A stretch of DNA of 64,000 nucleotides from Filosporella fistucella (lineage: Eukaryota > Ascomycota > Leotiomycetes > Helotiales), in the NCBI GenBank assembly GCA_030077755.1, contig JAQJZZ010000001.1, forward strand, positions 1,550,001-1,614,000, in the 5' to 3' direction. The notes beneath the pieces were generated by a model that did not search any database, was not told the origin of the DNA, and saw only the letters and a list, made by a program, of their open reading frames with translations. Below are positions 21,504 through 32,143 of this stretch, piece by piece. A program made the position numbers and the translations under genes. The stretch's first letter is position 1, and each line of letters starts with the position of its first letter.

Positions 21504-22958
21504 ATGATGCCTCAAAATCAAACACCACAACTCCCTCTTGGAGAATTTTCTGTTCTTTCAACCCTTTCTCAAAGTCTCGCATTCCACTCCTCCCCGGAAT
21601 CATTTATATCCTCTCGAGCCCAAGTTGCAGCTTCACGCCTGTCAAACCAGTCTCCGGAGGAGCAAGGGACCCCACCATCGCGGATAATTCGCGCGAGAAT
21701 TCTCAACAGAAATGTTGCTGTCGTGTCTTCCCATCAGATATGCGAGGACATCTTGAAGGTCGGTAGTGGGGAGAGTCAGAATTCCGTCACTGCTGCAATA
21801 AAATGGCAGACTATAGGTCCAGACACATTCGCTGCCCGTCCTGCATATCTTCAGCTCATGTCAGACTTCTTCCCAGCGCCGAATATCCTCTTGGTCGATC
21901 AGCCCGATCATTTGTCGAAACGGAAATCATGGGAAGAACAGCTATCATCTTTTCCGACAGATACTTCGAAAATAGTTCGAGGGATGGCAGACAATCATTT
22001 TAGCAGCTGGACTCATGGTGACAGTATTGATATCTATGAAAGTATGAAGAACTTCTCATGGAGGGTGCTGCTTAGGATATTTCTCCAGCTTTCGCCGACG
22101 GACAAGTCATATTCAACGATCGAGTCACTACAGGAGACCTTGCTTCGAGGACAGTTCTCTCTGATGCCTGTCTCAATAAATACTCCATTCTGGCGCTCTC
22201 CACGATCTAAGGGTATTGAGGCCCGCCAGAAACTTCAAACGCTGCTCAAAGATCACATAGCTTCACAGGACAATGGGTGTCCATTCTTACGGCAGGAGAA
22301 GCTCGACAAGGATGAAATATCGGCGAACGCACTTTTGTTCACAAGTTCTATCGCCGTCAAAGCACTCGCTTCTCTCTTGACTGCAAGTATCCTGAACCTC
22401 TTCTTAATGCCGTGCGAGCCATCACTTGCAACACGAGTTCGAACCGAAGATCCAGCAAATCGAAATATTCTTCTGAACAGTATTTTGCTTGAGACTGAGC
22501 GGCTCAGCCCACCAGTCGTTGGCATCATGCGTCGTGTGCAACAGGATATAGTCATTAGTAGTCCAGAGGCTCAACCTCCCACACTCATTCCAGCTGGCTG
22601 GGATGTTTGGCTATACTTTGTGAGCGCTGCACGCGACAAAGCAGCTTTCGAACTTCCAGATAAGTTCTTGCCTGAGAGATTCATTTCACAAGCCGAGACA
22701 AAACCAGGCTATGCCTTTGGATCTGGCTCGAAGACTTGTCTCGGTCAACATATTGTCAAAGAGATTGTGAACTCAGTCGCATCCGCTGCACTGGATGCGA
22801 ATTTCAATCTTGAGGGTTCTGTTACGGCAGATGGGGTTCGGGGATGGTTGGGTTGGGATACTGGTGTGAGTACGGAGGCATTTGCGAGAGATTTGAAGCA
22901 GTTGCCTTGTCAGAGGCCAAAGGAACCAATTCATTTACGGGTACGACGAGGTAGCTAG
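21504..22958 (+). CDS. Atypical cytochrome P450, single exon
   Basis: One uninterrupted frame of 484 residues from the ATG at 21504; an earlier in-frame ATG at 21390 would extend into the repeat. The K-helix ETERL (E330 to R333), the PERF-like LPERF and the haem loop FGSGSKTCLG with Cys412 are present, so this is a true P450. Two features are unusual: the I-helix region (FTSSIAVKALASLLTAS) lacks the A/G-G-x-D/E-T oxygen-activation motif, and the usual Arg of the haem loop is Lys. No N-terminal membrane anchor is obvious. P450s without the I-helix threonine often isomerise or dehydrate hydroperoxides, as allene oxide synthases do, instead of oxygenating; applying that here is inference. The lack of introns sets it apart from its neighbours. 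Confidence 0.85.
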   Translation: MMPQNQTPQLPLGEFSVLSTLSQSLAFHSSPESFISSRAQVAASRLSNQSPEEQGTPPSRIIRARILNRNVAVVSSHQICEDILKVGSGESQNSVTAAIKWQTIGPDTFAARPAYLQLMSDFFPAPNILLVDQPDHLSKRKSWEEQLSSFPTDTSKIVRGMADNHFSSWTHGDSIDIYESMKNFSWRVLLRIFLQLSPTDKSYSTIESLQETLLRGQFSLMPVSINTPFWRSPRSKGIEARQKLQTLLKDHIASQDNGCPFLRQEKLDKDEISANALLFTSSIAVKALASLLTASILNLFLMPCEPSLATRVRTEDPANRNILLNSILLETERLSPPVVGIMRRVQQDIVISSPEAQPPTLIPAGWDVWLYFVSAARDKAAFELPDKFLPERFISQAETKPGYAFGSGSKTCLGQHIVKEIVNSVASAALDANFNLEGSVTADGVRGWLGWDTGVSTEAFARDLKQLPCQRPKEPIHLRVRRGS

Positions 22959-23058
22959 ACTAGAAGCATGCTCATTCCGAGTCACTCCTTACGTCCAGAG
23001 ACAACGCTCTTGGAATATAGAATCGAACCGTCAAAACCACCATCGGTCAACAGATGAA

Positions 23059-24012
23059 TTATATACCCTTCGTCTTTCCAACATTCCTCTGTAGACGCCT
23101 CGCAAACTTTTTCAGACCGAGAATAAACCATATCAAGTTCACCATACCTATCGTTGCAGTACCCAATCGACAAGACATACGAAGCTTCCAAAAAGCACCT
23201 ATTGCAGAGTGCCCAGTCTGAGATCCCATCACATGCAAAATCCATCCCACAATAGCAACCCGAAAAATGCCATACATCACCAGATACACCGCATTCGCAA
23301 TCATGATTTCCCTCCTCTTCCAAGGTTGGAAATTAACTAGATACCAATGCAACGTCCCAACCGGTGTTCTATTTCCAGCGTCAGTTTTCATGTCTAACTC
23401 TTTAACTCGCCAAATTAAAAAGAAGGTTGAAAAGATAAAGACTCACGTAGCATTCATAAGCATCAAAACCACAATAACCATAACCCCCTTCTCCTTCCCC
23501 CTCGCAATATACCACTGCAACACGCCTAACGCACTTGAAATACCTACATGATGCCATCCCAACACCCTCCAATTTATCTCCTTGATTAGCCGTTTGCCGC
23601 CTCTCTCTTGTGCTCGACGGCGCGCGGCTAGGAAAAGGATAACGCTGTCTTGCAGGAGATAACCCAACTCATAGGCTGTGATACTGTTGCCGAGGGGGGA
23701 GGCAGTGGTTATAAGGGGGGCGGCTGAGCCGTATACTGTGTTGCTATTGAGATTTCCTGAGGACTTGGTATCGTAGCTTGGAGGAGAGGGGGGAATGCTC
23801 TGCCATTCTTCGGATCGTCGCCGGAGCTCGTATAGGGATACGAGAGTTACGAAAGTACAGTGGAGGACTGAGATGGCTTCTCGGGACTTGGTGAAGCGTG
23901 AGGAGGTTGCGGTACGGGGAGTCACGAGGGAGAAGAGGAGGGGGTAGGCGATGAGTGAGGTGAGGAGGGAGAGTTTGGGGGTGAGTGAGTAAGGAGGGGT
24001 TGTGGTTGACAT
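23059..24012 (-). CDS. TLC-domain (TRAM/LAG1/CLN8) membrane protein
   Basis: Exons 24012-23447 and 23368-23059 give 291 residues. An in-frame ATG at 24153 would add 47 low-complexity residues; the ATG at 24012 (MSTTTPPYSL) fits the family better. About six or seven membrane spans are seen. The central LGYLLQDSVILFLAARRR and NWRVLGWHHVG, with adjacent histidines, match the TLC domain of Lag1-type ceramide synthases and related proteins. After the intron come TTPVGTLHWYL and MIANAVYLVMYGIFRVAIVG, matching the later TLC helices. The catalytic assignment (acyl-CoA transfer to a sphingoid base or another lipid role) cannot be made from this. The gene converges on the P450, with only 100 bp between the stop codons. 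Confidence 0.75.
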
Positions 24013-24388
24013 TGTGACAGGTGTGGTGGATTTGATGTGTGTTGGAGTTAGATGAGGCGGCAAAGGATCGTTTTCATTTTTGGTGAGATAAGGGAATGGA
24101 TTGAGTAAGTCTGCAGTGAGGTAGGAAATGGATCTCGGAGTATGAGATTCCAATGCATAAATCAGTTTTAGCGAGAACGTATGCGGTCATGGGAGGTGGA
24201 TTTCTGCGTGCAAATTTTTAGGTACAGGTTTTTACTATCACCGACATTTGAACCCTCTGCTCAGTACCTAGATAGAGGAACTGCATTCACAATTTTCATT
24301 GCATTGCTTTAGTAGATTTTTTCTAATATAAGAGAGCCAGAGAAATATTTACGACACTCTGAATCTAGAGCTGCATGAAGGTGTCGGC
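24013..24388. other. Intergenic region between two lipid genes
   Basis: About 380 bp upstream of the TLC gene and downstream of the hydroxylase gene, both on the minus strand. It should hold the TLC promoter. No other feature is seen. Confidence 0.4.
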
Positions 24389-25375
24389 TTATTTCTGTTT
24401 AAACACCCGTTCAGCAAATACCAATCCGTCATCCCACCAACAAAAAAATGGTTCATAATGGCCGTCTCCAAGTTTATGATGGAGCCCATGCTTCTTACTC
24501 CCAGTCCCAAGCCCGAAAGGCAATATTTTATCATACCCCCACTCTAAATCCATCCCACAATGTGACTCCACCAGCAGGTACACAAATACCGGAACAAATA
24601 GAGTCCGAGTCAATACATGAGCACCAATAATGTTCAGTGAGAAATTTGCAAGCAAGATTAAAGACACGCGCTCAAACATAGTCAGCCGGTTCGTCACCTG
24701 CGGATTGATCTCGGCGTGGGTATGGTGAGGGTGGTGAAAACGTCGTAAGTATGGAATACGATGGAAAGCCAGGTGGATGAGGAAGAACAAGGTATCGTAG
24801 ATGAAGAAGGCTACCAGCAATTCCAAGACAATGCGGCGGCTAGAGGGTATATCTGTTGGGAGAGCTCGTTCTAACTGCAGCGGCGAACTCGAAGAGAACT
24901 TGTGGAGAGTAGGAGCCAGAAATGAACCACTGATACTACCTTGGCCAGCGGGGGAGGGCGTATAGCCCCCACTTCGTCGGATCTCTGATACTGCTACGCC
25001 TGCATATTTCTTGATGAGGATCAAATCCAGAGTTGCAAGTGGAAGAATAGATTTTCCAATTTCTATCAAGCGTTTTGAAGGTCGCTTCAAACCAGCAAGA
25101 AGAGGCTTGGAGTCATGTGTACTCGGTGTTCGCAAATCGGTGCGAAGAGATGGGTTCCGGGCAAATCTGTAAGTGTAGATAGGCTCGATGATGCCGTAGA
25201 CGAGGAGAATCTCTCCGGTTTCGAATAGTGAAGAGGTGTAAAATCGTGTGTTTGACAGCCACACGTAGAATGGGGCAAGGATGGGCGAATAGAGGGCAGG
25301 AAAGAAGATGGCGGTGAGAATGAATGTGCCCAGGAATAAGCGTGGTGTGGCAACGGAAGAGGGAGGACGACTCAT
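24389..25375 (-). CDS. Fatty acid hydroxylase / sterol desaturase superfamily protein
   Basis: Single exon, 328 residues. The three histidine clusters of the diiron membrane hydroxylases are complete: HLAFH (201-205), HHPHH (214-218) and HGLHH (296-300). Membrane spans precede and separate them (LFLGTFILTAIFFPALY, IVLELLVAFFIYDTLFFLI, LILLANFSLNIIGAHVL). An insert of about 60 residues (130-190) rich in Ser, Pro and Gly is longer than usual. It should act in the ER on a sterol, sphingoid or fatty acyl chain with NAD(P)H-derived electrons; the substrate is open. It is divergent from the CDP-alcohol phosphatidyltransferase across an 880-bp region and lies just upstream of the TLC gene on the same strand. 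Confidence 0.9.
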   Translation of the reverse strand: MSRPPSSVATPRLFLGTFILTAIFFPALYSPILAPFYVWLSNTRFYTSSLFETGEILLVYGIIEPIYTYRFARNPSLRTDLRTPSTHDSKPLLAGLKRPSKRLIEIGKSILPLATLDLILIKKYAGVAVSEIRRSGGYTPSPAGQGSISGSFLAPTLHKFSSSSPLQLERALPTDIPSSRRIVLELLVAFFIYDTLFFLIHLAFHRIPYLRRFHHPHHTHAEINPQVTNRLTMFERVSLILLANFSLNIIGAHVLTRTLFVPVFVYLLVESHCGMDLEWGYDKILPFGLGTGSKKHGLHHKLGDGHYEPFFCWWDDGLVFAERVFKQK

Positions 25376-26253
25376 CCTGGAAGGAATCGAGGCTGACTGT
25401 AATATTCGAATTGGAGGGAGAGAATTGGTGGAAGTTGCAAGACAAGATAGGATAAAAGGAGAGGTATAGAGGGATAGAGTTAAGAAGCGATTAAATATAA
25501 TAAAAAGGAATAATAGGATATTAACAGCACTTTTAATAATATTAGCGGAAATATTACAAGTAATTGTTGAAAGTAGGATTTAGGAGAAGGCGTATGTTAA
25601 TGGAAGAGTAAGACATTTCACCCCTTGTCTTGTTATACGTCCCCTGTCAAGCGCCCCCTGCAATACGTCCCCTGTCCTGTTAACCGTCCCCTGCTAACGA
25701 ACGGGAGACGGGCAAGCGGGGTCAGATAGGTAGTTTATTTCAACGAGCCTCTCTAGCTGGCTGAATTAGCTTGCCACTCATGATTAAAAATGTACTCCGT
25801 ACGGAGGTACCTAGTCTCTCGAGTGCATGGCGTCATGATTCCATTGCACGCAGTTCCTACCGAGTCTGAGATAGTACTTGTACATGTACAACTGTACAGA
25901 GTACGATTCTCCCCATCGGTTGCTTTAATCCCGATGCTTAGTCAATTCAGAATACGACGTTCTTGAACTGTCAGAATACGGAGTGAGGACGCTTGTACTA
26001 CCTACATTCGCGGATCCACGGTTAGCTTATGAGTCTATGACAATACTTAGGTACCTAGGTACCTTGATGGCACGAAGGGCCGATTAGATCAAGCTATAAG
26101 ATACATCACGGTCCGTACACTAGACCACTCGCCTGTCAACGGGGCATCCTCTTCGTCCCTTTCTAGAGTTCAGATATTATTTTCTATTCTTCATCCCCCA
26201 ACCTTGTAAATACCCGGCCAACAATTCCAGTCGTTGAAAAAACAAACTAAATC
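25376..26253. other. Divergent promoter region with repeats and palindromes
   Basis: About 880 bp between the hydroxylase and CDP-alcohol transferase genes. Bases 25488-25580 are AT-rich. Four short CGTCCCCTG-type repeats lie at 25634-25696. Self-complementary GTAC-rich words follow: CTCCGTACGGAG (25795-25806), GTACTTGTACATGTAC near 25874, and TTAGGTACCTAGGTACC near 26047. No gene is seen. Confidence 0.5.
25634..25696. repeat. Four ~15-bp CGTCCCCTG repeats
   Basis: Copies TACGTCCCCTGTC, AGCGCCCCCTGCA, TACGTCCCCTGTC and AACCGTCCCCTGC lie nearly head to tail. A single further GCGTCCCCTGTAG is found near 28879. They could be binding sites or a small minisatellite. Confidence 0.6.
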
Positions 26254-26949
26254 ATGTACGACAATCATCTCCGGCATCTGAAAGATCGGATTGGGACGCG
26301 TCTCTGTCAAATCGTGCCTTCATGGATCACTCCAAACCACATAACCCTAGCCGCATTCGTCTCAGGCCTGCTTGCAGTATTCACCGCAGCCTTATCTACC
26401 TCTCGGTCGAGCAGCTGGCCACTCATTTTCTGGCTATTCAATCGTGTCTTGGATGGTGCTAACGGTACATTGGCACGCATGCAAGGCACCTCTACAGCAC
26501 TCGGTGGCTTTCTCGATCTCCTCGGCGACTTCACCATTTACTCCCTTATCCCAGCCATGCTAGCCCACGGCCAGGAAAGGAGGCTTGCAGACAATTGGAG
26601 CAGAGCTGGAGAGGTGCACACTGGTTTGTGGATGAGAGTGGATTGGAGAGCTGTTACTATGCTGGAAGCCACGTTTCACATTAATAATTTTGTGCTGTTC
26701 TATATCAGTGCTATTGTTGCTGCGAAAAAGGACGATGAGCTGACGAGTGTTTCTATGCGGCCAGCTTTGATCGAGGGGCTGGAAAGTGGGCTGGTCTTTA
26801 CAGCCATGTTCATTTGGCCGCAGTACCTGACCATGTTGTGTTGGGGCATGAGTGTTGCGGTGATCGTGAGTATTGCACAGAGGGTTTATTTTGTGACTTT
26901 GTCGTTGAGACGATTAGATCAACGTGGGGGAAGTCAGAAGACGTCATGA
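26254..26949 (+). CDS. CDP-alcohol phosphatidyltransferase family protein
   Basis: Single exon, 231 residues, with several membrane spans. The active-site signature of the family (D-x2-D-G-x2-A-R-x8-G-x3-D-x3-D) is nearly complete: D67, G71, A74-R75, G84, D88 and D92. The second aspartate is replaced by asparagine (N70 in LDGANGTLARMQG). The family joins a CDP-linked lipid to an alcohol with release of CMP in ER or mitochondrial membranes. The N-terminal PSWITPNHITLAAFVSGLL matches the usual first membrane segment (TPN, then T/A-rich helix). The alcohol acceptor is not predictable. It is divergent from the hydroxylase and convergent with the spinster-like transporter. Confidence 0.85.
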   Translation: MYDNHLRHLKDRIGTRLCQIVPSWITPNHITLAAFVSGLLAVFTAALSTSRSSSWPLIFWLFNRVLDGANGTLARMQGTSTALGGFLDLLGDFTIYSLIPAMLAHGQERRLADNWSRAGEVHTGLWMRVDWRAVTMLEATFHINNFVLFYISAIVAAKKDDELTSVSMRPALIEGLESGLVFTAMFIWPQYLTMLCWGMSVAVIVSIAQRVYFVTLSLRRLDQRGGSQKTS

Positions 26950-27077
26950 CTACACCCAGGGGGACTAGATTTGGTGAAACTTTAGTCAGCTAAGGTCACA
27001 CATACGATTCGGAATGGAAAGAGTTATTGCAAATGAGAGTATCCTTCTTTGCATTCAAGTGATCTTAATGTTATTAT

Positions 27078-28670
27078 CTATCTAAAGACCAAACTTGTCA
27101 CGAACAACGCTACAACAAGACATCCTAGTACCACTGCAAACGCAGCAAATGACAACTTTCTCTTTCGTGACATCTTGGGCTGCACAAGATCGCCTTGCAT
27201 ATCCTGCCTAACCTTTTTGATGCAAAGGAGAAACCCAATACCAGCAAGCCAATAACCAATTGGGATCATAACAGCTAGAACTATGCGGACTCTCTTAACG
27301 TATCCATCACTGTCTGAGTCGATGTTTCGCAGCGCGAGAGACATAATTTGTGGCCCAGTAGAGTACATCAGAACGAGAGTAGCCATGTAAATGGCCAATC
27401 CAAACGTCTTGTACTGTGGGGGAAGAAGCATAACGATCAAGGAGTTGAAAGCCCCGAGCCAGGTCTCAGCTGTGAGATATGCGACGCTCATGACGCCGTA
27501 AAGTATATTGACACCTTTCGACTCTTCTCCCCCTGCAAGAGACTTTGAGAAGATCATGAGAACAACGAAAATGCTCGAAATCATGCCTCCAATTGCAGTC
27601 ATATACAAAGGTGTCATGACCGTCTTGCGTGAGAGGAATGACGATATCAGGCCTCCGGAGACCACAGCGAAGGTTCCCACCACTCCAACAATAATGCCAT
27701 AATTCGAAAGGAGGTTCTTCTGAGAGAATATAGAGGAGAGGTAGCCTGGCATATAGTAACCAAAAACATTTCCAGAGAGCTGTCGGAAGCCGGCAGAAAT
27801 TGTGAGTAGCCAGAATGATCGCATCAGCATCACATGTTTGAGCGTTGCCGTGAAATCCTTTTTAGCATTACGAGCATGTCTTGGGTTTCCGATCTCAAAG
27901 CTGTCTTCTCTCTCGGTCAGAGACGTTTGTCGGGCAGGCTCTCGAATAAAGACGCGAACGAGCACGGCGACTACCAAGCCAACTATTCCAATGGCCTTCA
28001 TGGCAGTATTCCATGGTGTCTCCGTCCTCTTGAACGCAGTGGCAATCTGGGCACTGATAGCCTCTCCAACATAGACACCCACATAGAGAATACTGTTGCC
28101 GAATTAGAAAATCTTGAACTGGGCCAGCAGTGACAAGTCATACCTCTCAGCAAAGAACACCCATTCTTTCCCAACCAAATCACTGATTAGGCTCACACTC
28201 AGAGCCTCAACAGGTGCTTGTCCAATACCCATTCCAATGCGTGCCAGCAAGATTTGCCAGAAGTTATGGCTCAAGCCCTGGAATATCACACACAGACTCC
28301 ACCAGATAGCGGCGACGGCTAATATCCATACTCGATACCCAGTGTAGTCAACCAGGTACGCAACGGGGATGGCGAAGAGTGCATAGACGATGCCGGTTGC
28401 ATACCCTGAGAGAATTCCATATTCGGACGGGGTCATGGACAGGGAGGATAGTACCTCGGATTGGAAGTAGGAAAGGATAAATTTGTCGTACTGAGCCAGG
28501 AAGTAGTTGGTCAATAGCAAAGCCACGGCGATTGCAACTCGCCATAATGGAATTGAAGGTTTGCGTACAAGCTCATTCAGATTCCCTGTCCCTGGAGAGG
28601 AAGGCAATTCCTGAAGAGGAGGCGAGGACTGAGCGTCGATTTCAGTGTCATCTTTGGAATCGTATTTCAT
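27078..28670 (-). CDS. Spinster-like MFS transporter
   Basis: Exons 28670-28144 and 28092-27078 give 513 residues. A cytoplasmic N-terminus with DDTEIDAQ and PSSPGTG is followed by 12 membrane spans. QYDKFILSYFQSEVLSSLS, LARIGMGIGQAPVEALSVSL and ISDLVGKEW resemble the spinster group of MFS proteins (R-x-GMGIG-x-A loop and D-x-x-x-KE), which in animals move lysolipids and sphingosine-1-phosphate. Fungal members are uncharacterised, so the cargo is inference. The loop-2 motif is altered (YLVDYTGYR). The intron has a GTATGA donor and an AACAG acceptor. Its 3' end faces the CDP-alcohol transferase gene with 128 bp between stops. Confidence 0.72.
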
Positions 28671-29364
28671 CTTGAGATTTCTTGCAATTTGTAAATTTTG
28701 ATGCGGTACAACCTCAATGAAGTGTATGAGAAAATCTACTTAGACAGAATGTTAATAAAGTATCGACCAGGTTCAGTAGTAGAATACCAATATGTGTTAG
28801 AGGACCCGATAAGGCGGGATTCGGCTAGGTTAAATAACATGGTATCCCGAAAGACGCTCAACCAATGACCAGCGGATGCGTCCCCTGTAGAATCTCATGT
28901 ACGCCTCTATCATGCAACCTGGCAAACCGAGAATCTGACCCTCTCACCTTCATCGTGAGCGCTGGATTGGGATAAGCTTCCCTCCACTTACTTGTTGGCG
29001 ATTTTCCGAGATGTACATCTCACTCAGTGACTAACAAGCTCTGGATCGTACCAACACGTCGTGGGAAAGCGGGGCTGAGCAGTAAGGCTTGGAATCAACT
29101 TTCTCCTTGGCCTCTTAGAGATTTGGAATATTATGGGATGAATCAACCCCCGCGCTCTCGTTGACATTGTTTTTTTTACGACTCACGTATTCATTGTAGA
29201 ACTTTGCAATCAAGACAACAAAGAACGCTACACTCAAGTCAACAGCATCACGGGTTCATCACTCATAGTCTCACCTCTCTGAAGTACGAATAAGAAAAGA
29301 CATTCACACCAGCCATCTCAGCAAATCGAATCGTTCAGGTCGTTATCAACCAAAGCACATCACC
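28671..29364. other. Intergenic region, divergent promoters
   Basis: About 690 bp between the transporter start and a small plus-strand gene. Bases 29170-29178 are a T-rich run, and the leader before 29365 is CA-rich, as is usual for fungal 5' UTRs. No gene is seen. Confidence 0.4.
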
Positions 29365-29836
29365 ATGGCCCACATCTACATCGTTTACAACGCCGACTCC
29401 ACACCCTTCGGCAAGATCAAATACGCCTGCACCAAGATCATGTCCACGCCCTCAGATTCTCCCTGCGCAGCATGCGACTTGACACATAACGGACTCCATC
29501 TCTCTGAGACTGTGCAGTGGGCTGCAACCAAGAAGCGGATTGTAGGAGCCAAGATCGAGCAACTTCATCGGGATGAGTTGAACAGTGAGGTAAGCTGACA
29601 CTACTCATATTAAGGAGAGCTCGAGTTGATGAAGATTATAGCTGAAACATTTCATCGAAGAAGGGAAATTGGAGCTTCCTGTTGTGCTGGGACAAGAGGG
29701 GGCGGGGACGCTTAAGATTTTGATGGAGAGAGGGGAGTTGGGAGCTTGTAGTAAGGATCATGAGAAGTTCTTGGGGGCGTTAGGGAAGAATGCTTCGTTG
29801 CAGGGGATTGGGCTTGAGATACAGGGGGGGAAATAA
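29365..29836 (+). CDS. Small conserved protein of unknown function (139 aa)
   Basis: Exons 29365-29589 and 29642-29836 join in frame. The start context is CACCATGG. The N-terminus HIYIVYNADSTPFGKIKYAC, then SPCAACDLTHNGLHL with a CxxC pair, resembles a family of small proteins known from bacteria and fungi with a YNAD start and a C-x2-C-x-LTH motif. I know of no assigned function. The CxxC could bind metal or be redox-active. The protein is soluble with no signal peptide, so it is probably cytoplasmic. Confidence 0.7.
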
Positions 29837-32143
29837 CAGATGACTTGATTATTGTTTGAAATTGAAGAGGAATAATAGATCTTATGGGGTTGTACTTGAT
29901 GGATTAATTTTGGCGTTGTAACAATAGCTTATTGTCCTTGGCTTTTAGTCTTTCATGTTGAATGCTCATGTGTTTGGCCTGGATAGCTCTGGTGAATTAT
30001 CTTCGTTACCCTTGTCTCACTCTATATTGTCCTTGTGTGCTTGCACATCAGCAGTTGGAAAAACGAAGTAAAGAAGCAAGTGGGCATTTTTCGAAGTTGC
30101 CTACGCTCGTAGCTTTAGTTTCTTTAGATTTCTTGAGTATTGGTGGTGACTATAGGCGACTGCTTTGTTTTCAAGAAACCGTGTCCAAAGTATGTCAAGT
30201 GTGCTAGATTCACTACCCGTCTTTTCTTGAACCATCTTCGTTATAAGGTTTCTCCACACAACCCAAATCATTCAGATCACAAGTATTTCTATCTACTTGA
30301 GATACCTCGATGTTTGTCACAAAGGTAGGCAAGCGACTAGACCCTATGAATTCGTACTTGCTTTCATACTATGTAAGAGTCTTTTCCAAATTTCATATCT
30401 TTATATCATCCGCCTACGTGCCTTCTTTCAGACTTCACTATCACCTGCTTACCTTCTGAAGTTCAGACAATCACGGTCACTGGGTTTCCTTTTGCCTTTC
30501 GTGTTAGCGCAATAGCCACATACTGTTGCCACTGTAGATAGCACACCCCTCATCTTTACAACTCAACCTGAAATACATCTAATTGCAACACTCTCTGCTA
30601 CATGCTATACCGTTGGTTCTTTGAATACATCCTCTTAAATAGGCCCAAAAGTTCAATTACTTGGAGACTTAAAGCTCGAGCTGATGTCCAAAAAGATGCG
30701 AGGAACTACAAGAAGAAAAGACGGCCAAGGATTGCTATTTGAGGGGCAAGCTTCTTATAGGATAATGGAATGTGCAACTCCACATACTTGCTAGTAGGCA
30801 ATTCGCTGTCACACACAGCGATCCTGCTCTTGCCAAAGGCCTTCACTGCATGTCTCTTTGACAGCAGTCAAATGATCCCTCCTCTAATCATCGTGACAAG
30901 CGTCCTGGTCAAAAAGTTTCACCCCGACTCGATCTTATAATAATTCGTGCAGCTGTTCACTTTTCAAGCTGTTTAAGGCGATATATACATTCACGAAGTC
31001 TGGTTGGCATAAGACTCAATTCTCCAAATTGAAAAAAAATACTTTGCTTTATAGATCTCCGCATTTTCAAATGCTGGTTCTTGTAAAATAAGATAACGAG
31101 TACTCTATTTGCAAGGAAACAATTCCAAAACATATTTCTAGTAACGCTCAAAATGTATACACAATGTCCTCACTCGTACCTCAAGTACGACTGCGTTCCT
31201 CTCGGGTAGAATATCGCAAGAGACCGAAGACATATTGAAATAATCATAAACGAGCTAGACATCGTAGTCTCAGACGGCGTATCGATAGAAATAGGCATAT
31301 ATGGCCACAGAACTAACTTGGGTTAGAGAATCTTCGGTGTTCTCAGGAAACGCGATAGGAAGAGATCGGTTTTCCGAACAAGAAAGGCAGTAATTGACGG
31401 CCTCTGACCCAGCTATCGCCGATAATTCAGCGTATTACAAATTCTAGTGGTTTCAATAAGGAGTAGTGCTCGTGGTAGAGGGAGTTGATTTCGTGCAACT
31501 TCAACTCGTCGTGCTAGGCAGATGGATAAACATGCAACTTCGAATTCGGCGATAGTGGGCGATAGAAGAGAAAATGCCGAGACGCCAAATGAAGAATGAG
31601 CCACGTTGGTGACGAACAATGCTACAATCTTGTAGTAGAAGATTTATAAATGAGACACTGAATTCGGCCCTACTCAAAAGCGCTGATACGCGTGGTATGC
31701 TGCGAACAAATTTCGCTCCAGCGCAGCAAAAAGATTCTTGAGTTTTGAGTGAGTTGAAAACGAATCGCGGGAAAACCCCGGCAAAACCTTATGTCAGCAT
31801 AAGCAGAATGCATTAGCGCACAGAGCTAGTCCTCAATTAAGCATAGCGGCAACTCAGAATCCACATCTGAGCCGCATCTTTCTCTTCCCCGACTTTCAAC
31901 ATTACAACGCTCCTTGTTACACAGCCATAATTCATGCACAAGCCCGGCTCTTCTGAGCTTAAATCCTTAAATCCATATCTCGATCCATACATGCATTTCC
32001 TATTTGCTCAAGCGATGCAAATGGGCGAGTCAGGAGGAGTTGGATGAAGAGAGCGGGGCATCAGCAAGTCGCATATAACCCCGCCGTATCTGTCAATATC
32101 GACATTGTCTTGCATTTCCCTCACACCAAAACAACATAAAATC
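29837..32143. other. Long intergenic region, no gene seen
   Basis: About 2.3 kb on both strands, with only short frames lacking family resemblance. The right-hand 200 bp should carry the promoter of the bZIP gene. The sequence is not markedly AT-rich, so it is not an obvious degraded transposon. Confidence 0.4.

Noticed and set aside
2463..28670. Classical secondary-metabolite cluster
   Set aside because: A P450, an MFS transporter and an oxidoreductase are present, but there is no polyketide synthase, NRPS, terpene cyclase or RiPP precursor in the window.
29837..32143. Degraded transposon in the long intergenic region
   Set aside because: No terminal repeats, no transposase or reverse transcriptase motifs in any frame, and base composition close to the surroundings.
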